NCBI GenBank assembly: GCA_009809945.1
Contig: WTPW01000553.1
Span: forward strand, 237,698 to 301,697
Direction of reading: 5' to 3'
DNA length: 64,000 bases
From: Gigaspora margarita
Taxonomy: Eukaryota > Glomeromycota > Glomeromycetes > Diversisporales > Gigasporaceae
Positions within the stretch are counted from its first letter, which is position 1; the number at the start of each line of letters is the position of its first letter. The notes under the pieces were generated by a model. That model did no database searches. It saw nothing but the letters and a program-made list of their open reading frames with translations, and was not told the DNA's origin. This document shows, piece after piece, positions 57,721 through 64,000 of this stretch. Position numbers and translations under genes: made by a program.

Positions 57721-59739
57721 GTTTATTAGCAAGATTTACTTTTATTATATACTTTAAAACAGTAATTTTATTCTATTTATCTATAACACCATTTTTACTA
57801 CAGTAGAATCGCCTTACAATGTTTAGTCTATATTAATTAAACAACACCATACATGCAGCATAGCGAACTTTCATTGTAATTGGTTAGATTTTGGTGATCA
57901 CCTCATGATTTTATTGGCTGATTGACCAATCAAATTGTGAGATGATAGTAGAATAATAACAGTACATAGTATTAATTGGTCTTTAAAGTTTTACTTAAAT
58001 ATTAAGACACATCATTATGTATATTAGAAATATCCTTAATACCTTTATTATCTTCTGTAAAGAAAAAATATCAATTTTATTATTGCAAGATCAAAAATTT
58101 TATCTATTCTATCAATAAACACACCTTTTCACCTTTTCATATATTTTCATTTGATATCATAAAAGATGCTTAAATTTGAGGGTCTCAATTTAAAAATATA
58201 AACCTATGAGATCAACCTATACTCTTTTGCTAATATTACCAACCTGAATTCTAATTTACCCTTTAAAAAAAAAGCTAACTCAAAAAATTTAAAAATCTTA
58301 CATAATATATACAAATTATAGCATCATCCAATTTAAACATTATTCATAACACTAAATACCAATAACTACTAATTGTCAAAGCTATCTATCATGACAATGT
58401 TATTAAAAACTTCATACAATTATTCAAAGTTGATCTAAGATCATTATGTAAAAAAAGTATATTAGTATTAATAAAGGACAAAAAATAAATAAATAAATAA
58501 AATAAAAGTCAGTTTAAAGTAAAATAGTAAAAACACAAAAAAGAATAAACATACTATTTACTTATTGTTTATAAACTACAAACATCCTGGCAAAACTAAA
58601 CAAAAAAGTTTAAATCGCATAGTTTAAATAGATTTTAAGCTAAATAGAAAGTTTTAAAATACTCAAAAGTAGCTCTCATTTAACTTCCAAATTAACTTGC
58701 TGATTACCAAATTACTTTAATGTCTTGTAGAGATGAAGGTGTAGTTTTTAAATTTTTATACCACAATCTCTGCGAATTCATATTTATGGCTACAAATCCA
58801 TTCTTGTGATTCTTGTAATAGAAAATTGTTACATTTAGTATAACATGATGATCTACAAAAATCAGCCAATCAAAATAGAAGTTCCCTATGCTCATACATG
58901 CTTTGATCTTAATCATCTATGTCTATTTGCTTGGTGATTAATTTCTATAAATTAACATAAAAGATATCAATATTAAAATCATTATTATTAAATAATTTGT
59001 TACAATATTATAAAGTTCTTCAAAATCAAGACTTACTTAAACATTTGCTATCTTTTTTTGTCAACTGATTTTGATATATATCTAGTAGAATAAATGCTTC
59101 AAGAATTAGTAAAATTCACTATTATTATAAATAAAAAGAATTAATTTTTTTTTTTAGTAAGGAACTATTATATTTTCAAAAAGTACTTTAAATCATATAA
59201 ATAAAGTTGGCTAGACAATTAATTAAGCAAACTAGTCAAATTGTCTAACAATAAGTCACTAGTAAAAGGTAATTCTATTTTAGAACTAGAATCATTAAAG
59301 CTAAGATCTTGTTGAATGGAAAGTGAAATTTTTATACCTAATATTGAACCTATTACTGTACTTTTTATAATCTTAGCCACTGACTACATATTTTTTACAT
59401 GAAGAACCCTTCAGCATTGTCATTAGTAAAAGTTACATCTATTTGGGATATTGAAAAACTATTCAGGATCTTTGAAGCTAAGGCCTTGTTGAATGTAAAC
59501 ACAAAAAGTTTATTTAACAATATTGAAACTGTTCCATGTTCTTTATGAACTTTGTCACATATTGTATAAAGTCTAACATAGCAAAACCTTCAGCATTGCC
59601 ACTAGTAAAAGTCCCACCTATTTTAGGATCTTGAAAAACCAATTTTAGGATCTTTGAAATTAATGTTTTGTCAAATGTAAATATAAAATTTCATACTATA
59701 GTATATTTAGAAAAAAAGGTACAGGTTATTTTTATGAAG

Positions 59740-60550
59740 TAGAGGTTGGAACCAGATTTATTTTTACAATTCAGATTTAATTTTTCAACTTCAACTTGAA
59801 CCAGTTTTACCCAAATTTAAATAAACCCAGGTAATTTGGTTTTGCAATTTTAATAAACTCGTAAAACTGAATTAACCTAAATTTAAAAAAACCAGTTTTT
59901 GCAGTTGTAATAACTAGTAGTTAGAATGTCCAAATGTCTGTGCTTAGGGTAGTTTGATACTCATAAATTGGAATAGATTGGTCATGCAATCAAAATTCAG
60001 CAGAAAGGGATCGAAATTGATAAATTTTGCTAATAATCCAATAATCCATGCGCTAAATAAAATTGCAGATGCTAATTTTGCTATAATATAGTTATTTATT
60101 ATTATTGATAAATGTCAGCCTAAACTCTGGTCAAAATCGAATTCATGTATCAAAAAAATTGTAATAAATGCATTTCAAATCTTAAGGCAATCTATTGATA
60201 GCGATAGAGAATAGTTTATGTATTCATCATATGATATTGCATACTTCATGGTAACACGAATACCAAATCCGGTATGTTCATACACAGTATTAGTATACTA
60301 CACCAGCAAATTAAATGCAAGATTTGCAAACTGCCATTCTAGATGGCAGTAAACCATACACTACGTTCCTGGTATTCGAATTTTCTGTTTTATTAAATTC
60401 GATAAATCCGGTTTTATTAAATTCGATTTTTCGGGTTTATTCGGTTTTATTTAATCCGATAAATCCGGTTTTATTAAATCCGAATATAAAATATTCGAAT
60501 CGGGTTGAACCGGTTTTAAATTCGGGTGCAACAATTCGGTTCCACCTCTA
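59740..60550. mobile_element. hAT-type element, 811 bp, with AATCCGGTTTTATTAAA words
   Basis: TIR TAGAGGTTGGAACC / GGTTCCACCTCTA (one gap); duplications TTATGAAG (59732-59739) and TTACGAAG (60551-60558), one mismatch. The right subterminal region repeats TTCGATAAATCCGGTTTTAT about four times; the left has AACCAG and CCAAATTTAAA words. A 96-codon ORF (60315-60605) simply translates these repeats. Confidence 0.85.
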
Positions 60551-60817
60551 TTACGAAGCCCTATATTTTACTATTGTGTTCAATAAATCAACCAATCGAC
60601 GTTAGTTTTGCAATAATCACATTTTTTGTGATCGGAATCAAATCCGCCCATATGAATGAAACGAACATATGAAACGAACATGTAAATATGGCAATTTCAT
60701 TGGCCAATGTAAATCAATGATTGGCGAGAGTCATCAAGCGTTTTGATTGGTTGATCATTTTCGGGGGGAGATTTCAGCTAGGGGTGATGTTAACCGAAAA
60801 ATTAACTTCGAACGGCC

Positions 60818-61200
60818 TAACGGAAAATTTTTACAAGAATACAAGATAGAAATTACGATAATTTCAATACAAACAATTTAAACCTAACTATATATTATAT
60901 GTTACTGGAATAATTGCGACAATATTTTCTACATAACTCAATGCAAAACAAACTACCTTAACCTTGACCACATACTATGCATCACTAAGATTGCAAGTTT
61001 TGTATCCAGATATTTATGATGATTTCAATGCAAACTGACTCAACCATGTATTGCCGTACTGTGGTTACCAAAATGGTAAGTTTTGTGACAGAATTTTATA
61101 ATAGAAATCATATCATTCCAACACTAACTTAATAACAGCATACTATAATCACTGGAATAGCATGTATTGCAATAACTTATAAGTCTATCATGGTTAAAAA
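60818..61200. repeat. Satellite-family block (right flank of the 4 kb insertion)
   Basis: Units with GATAGAAATTACGATAATTTC, AATACAAACAATTTAAACC and TGGTTACCAAAATGGTAAGT. Continuous with 56665-56787 once the Harbinger element is removed. Confidence 0.75.
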
Positions 61201-61900
61201 CAATTAGTAAATAAGATGGCTGACGCTTCGCGCCACATATTACACTAATTCTTAACATTTTCATGCGGTAGGCTTTAGTCACACTGTGGACCATCATAGT
61301 GTCATCATGTGATTAATTTTAAATGAAGTACAGTGTCGATTTCTTAACAAATATGGTAAAGCCAATTAAATTAATTTTGCTTGTCTTACTTTGAATTTAC
61401 GGAATTTAGGAAATTAATAAAGCATGTTTATTTGCCTAAATGATTCAACAAATAAATTAATAAATTAAATGCATTCGAAAGAATTAATCTGATATTTACA
61501 GTAATTTAAACAATAATGTGGTGACCAATAATTAATGTTAAACTTTGATGTTAGATTTTAATTTTATTTATGTAGTTAGTAATAACGTTCGTGCAATTTG
61601 ATTGAAATCATTAATAAAGTTATCTTCTAAATTCGCATTTATAATACAAATTTATTACAACATTCAATGTATTATTCAATTAATAATTATTTATTATTAA
61701 ATAAAAATTGCAAAATCATTAAAAACCAATTAGAATGGTCATAATTTTATTTTTAAATTTGTAAAAAGTATAAAAATTCAATATTTTTACCTTTTTTCAA
61801 AAGTATAAAAATTCAATATTTTTAACTTCTTTCAAAAAGTAAATTGCATAAATTTAAAAATATTATCAACATAAATAATACTTTTCAAAGGATATATTCA
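61201..61900. other. AT-rich 5' flank of the secreted-protein gene
   Basis: A short direct repeat AAAAGTATAAAAATTCAATA at about 61764 and 61798. No other gene or recognised promoter element. Confidence 0.4.
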
Positions 61901-61904
61901 CACA

Positions 61905-62312
61905 ATGGTAAAATTTAAATTTTCAGAATAAAGCTCTTAATTTAAAAATTGAAATTTAAAATTTGCATTTTGTTTAAAATATATATAAACGTATAGAAAT
62001 CTAGAGTGCATGTTTTTCTTGTCTTTTTGATTTTGGCTTTGGTTTTAATCGCCCAAATCAATGCTCGCAAGTTTAAGTCAAGACCTATTAAACAAATTAA
62101 ATCAATTCCCAAAACTACTGCGCCAATTAAGCGAGATCCCATCACTACAACTAAAAGTAATTTTAAGATTCTTTAAATATAATTCATAAGATATGACAAG
62201 TATTAAAATTATTTATCCATTTCTAGATTGTCGATCTAATTGTCCCCCGTGTGCTTATTCAAAAACGAATCCTTGCAATACATTTGTTGCTTGCCAACAA
62301 ATTTGTGATTAG
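61905..62312 (+). CDS. Small secreted cysteine-rich protein, 3 exons, 82 aa
   Basis: Exons 61905-61907 (the ATG only, plus UTR), 61997-62156 and 62227-62312; introns 89 and 70 bp, GTAAAA...TATAG and GTAATT...TCTAG. Phases agree and the CDS is 249 bp. The second exon alone would need a GTG start, whereas splicing directly after the ATG gives a textbook signal peptide (MKSRVHVFLVFLILALVLIA, cut near residue 24). Then comes a Lys-rich, Thr/Pro-containing propeptide-like segment with a dibasic KR (PIKRDPITT), a Kex2-type site. The last 28 residues hold six cysteines spaced C-x3-C-x2-C-x7-C-x5-C-x3-C (NCRSNCPPC...NPCNTFVACQQIC). Secreted and probably processed to a disulphide-bonded peptide; an effector or apoplastic role is inference. 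I do not recognise a named family. Confidence 0.75.
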
Positions 62313-63612
62313 AATGCCTATTTTTCATGCCATCCATAGTGTCTGATATATTATAGAGTTTTGTGTTACTAAGCAGAAATAGTTATTAAATATCTAAAAT
62401 ATTTGGCATTTATTTAGTATGATTAGAATCAAAAAGTTTATCTATAATAGCTAAATCTGAATTTAATAAAATCTTACAAAATTGAACATATTCATTTTTA
62501 ACTAATATACAATCAAATATAGTATAGTTCAAATACCAAAAGTCATATTATTGAATTACCTTATGTTCTCCATATAATCTAATGTGAAATCTTAGTGTGA
62601 TATGAGGATTGAAATTTATGTTATAATTAACGAATTTATTATCAATAAATTTAATCATAAGACTAACACTAATTAGCATTAATGCGCAAAATCATCACTG
62701 ACGCAAATTAAGTAGCTGGTGACATAGCTGTGCCAAAACCTGGAGCGTAATACGCTTGAGATAAAGTTTAACCCATTTTGGATTTTGAGATCTACAAGAA
62801 CGTAACATAATTGCGTGCATATTTGAAAAATTAGTTGATTATATGTTTATATAATTTTGAATTTATGAGACTCGTATAATATGTGATCAATTACCTTTAA
62901 AAAATATTTTTTAAAAGTAAATTCTCAAATCATGAATTACTGGGACGATAAACGGACTATGTATGCAGAGTTATGTCAGATCAGATATGCTTTAACCCCT
63001 TCTCCATCTTTTTTGTCGACATTTCTCTGACCATTTCCGTTTATACTTTTATTTGTACACGTGTGTTTAATCGCATTGGTATTTGTCATTGCTCGTGATC
63101 CGCCACATTTCCTTTTTGACTAAAGCAGATAAGATTTTCGTATAAAAATTTTATATTATCTTATCTGCTCTATCTTGAGTAGAGCTGTGTTGCGCGTTCA
63201 GATCTATCTGCGCTCGCCCTCAAAAAATTTTTGTCGTATTTGGGTTGTATTTATTATGTTTTCCTTTTTTCGTGTAGGTTCATGCATATGAACATTTTTT
63301 CTTAAAATAGTAAANATTCGATTAATAGGCTTATTGAAATCGATCTGCATATGTTAGCAGTGGTTTTTTCTAAGCCTAGAATATCGACTACCTGACGTAA
63401 TGTGCTGTTATTAATCAACAATAATAGTAAGTGACTCATTACAAATCAAGTTAGGTATACATAAATCGATACTGGTAATACGTATATAAAAAGCTGGTTT
63501 ATAAAAATTAGCTGCCAATAAATACAAGAAATAACTAATCATATAACATATTTTAAAGCAGAAAAATATCCAATTAAAAGGATTTGTACAGAATCACTTC
63601 ACATACCGCTTT
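62313..63612. other. 3' flank without a supported gene
   Basis: AT-rich with a moderately GC-richer part at 63180-63230. No joined exons found. Holds the hairpin at 63125-63169. Confidence 0.4.
63125..63169. repeat. Hairpin AGCAGATAAGAT / ATCTTATCTGCT
   Basis: A 12-bp perfect stem around a ~21-base AT-rich loop. It could be a small palindrome relic or an RNA hairpin. No flanking gene supports a function. Confidence 0.6.
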
Positions 63613-63825
63613 CCATTACGCATTCATTATTTCATTCAGCGAGTGAGTATAAAGAACATTAACAATTTTATGAAATAAAAAACTGCAAAACAAGCTCACA
63701 AAACAATAAAATAAGTACTTATTTACCATTACGTACAATTCATTTATTCAGCAAGTGTGTATAAAGAACTTTTAATAATTTTACTAAATAAAAACTGAAA
63801 AACAATTTCACAAAACAAGTTTATA
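63613..63825. repeat. Tandem repeat, two ~115-bp units
   Basis: Shared order: CCATTACG, ATTCATT-ATTCAGC, AGTGTGTATAAAGAAC, AATTTTA-TAAATAAAAACTG, TCACAAAACAA, once from about 63613 and again from about 63726. Confidence 0.7.
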
Positions 63826-63829
63826 AATA

Positions 63830-63848
63830 CAGTCGACTCTCTCTATAC
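63830..63848. repeat. Tigger-like terminus (CAGTCGACTCTCTCTATAC)
   Basis: Directly after TA, the sequence CAGTCGACTCTCTCTATA has the typical look of a pogo/Tigger TIR, cut by the hAT that begins at 63849. The partner end is beyond the window. Confidence 0.4.
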
Positions 63849-64000
63849 CAGTGTTGGCAAATGACAAGGTCATAAAAATTTTTATGAAAATGACAATAAA
63901 TGACATGTCATTTTAAAATGACAATGTCATTTATTATAAAAAAATTTTGTACAAAACCATGGCAAAATGACAAGTCATAAAAAATATCTTTATAAATGAC
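63849..64000. mobile_element. Left end of a hAT-type element with AAATGACA words (truncated by the window)
   Basis: Starts CAGTGTTGGCAAATGAC, obeying YARNG, and is packed with AAATGACAA / TGTCATTT words. The presumptive target duplication is CTCTATAC (63841-63848). The right end lies outside. Confidence 0.65.

Larger units (their letters stand above)
56788..60817. mobile_element. 4 kb PIF/Harbinger-like element inserted in satellite
   Basis: Left end GGCTGTTCGAAGTTGATTCA and right end (reverse complement) GGCCGTTCGAAGTTAATTTT, flanked by TAA (56785-56787 and 60818-60820). The flanks rejoin as continuous satellite sequence (CCTATAACGGAAAATTTTTAC), confirming one insertion. Long subterminal homology (TATGGGCGGATTTGA) is shared by both ends. 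The interior carries two hATs (57052-57720 and 59740-60550) and about 2 kb (57729-59739) with no recognised transposase; a 70-codon minus ORF at 58916-58704 is unassigned. Confidence 0.8.

Overview
The window looks like an AT-rich, transposon-saturated eukaryotic genome, most likely an arbuscular mycorrhizal fungus (Glomeromycotina). This is an inference from four things: the base composition, short introns with GTAAGT/GTATGT-like donors and TAG acceptors, the mix of FAR1-type MULE, pogo, RNase-H-bearing LINE, hAT and PIF/Harbinger-like elements, and the few genes seen (PQ-loop membrane protein, Kre9/Knh-like surface protein, small secreted Cys-rich protein). There are no bacterial operons and no CRISPR. 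The sequence is a draft: there is a 92-base N gap at 32355-32446 and scattered single Ns.

Only three host genes can be assembled, each by joining exons whose splice phases agree: (1) 36551-37435 (+), three exons, 179 aa, signal peptide, Kre9/Knh-like domain, one transmembrane helix and an 11-cysteine tail; (2) 48795-51589 (-), seven exons, PQ-loop protein with both PQ motifs but one in-frame TAA in exon 4 and a ~0.93 kb fold-back element in intron 2; (3) 61905-62312 (+), three exons, 82 aa secreted cysteine-rich protein whose first intron directly follows the ATG.

Nearly all the rest is mobile DNA nested several levels deep. 0-7 kb: decayed FAR1/MULE transposase, a tandem array broken by MITEs, and a GC-rich tRNA-headed SINE with target duplication and A tail. 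7-13 kb: composite TA-flanked element with inverted minisatellites, palindromic MITEs and a small hAT. 13-24 kb: pogo/Tigger element split by a 7.7 kb LINE (22-bp target duplication), itself split by a Harbinger-like element (TAA duplication) and a TTAA-flanked MITE; the Harbinger-like element carries a palindromic MITE, a hAT and another MITE. 24-36 kb: palindromic repeats, hATs, MITEs. 38-48 kb: nested TA MITEs, a 1.5 kb hAT with a paralogous empty site nearby, a triplicated ~306-bp repeat and a ~107-bp satellite. 55-61 kb: a 4 kb Harbinger-like element inserted in satellite and carrying two hATs. A further hAT end begins at 63849 and runs off the window.

The main pattern is a cohort of hAT-type elements (8-bp target duplications, YARNG termini). 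Each is a different family, filled with its own subterminal repeat word (TTTGAT, TTTGGACAA, GGCGAAA, TTGACGAAA and others), and none has a recognisable transposase in the window.
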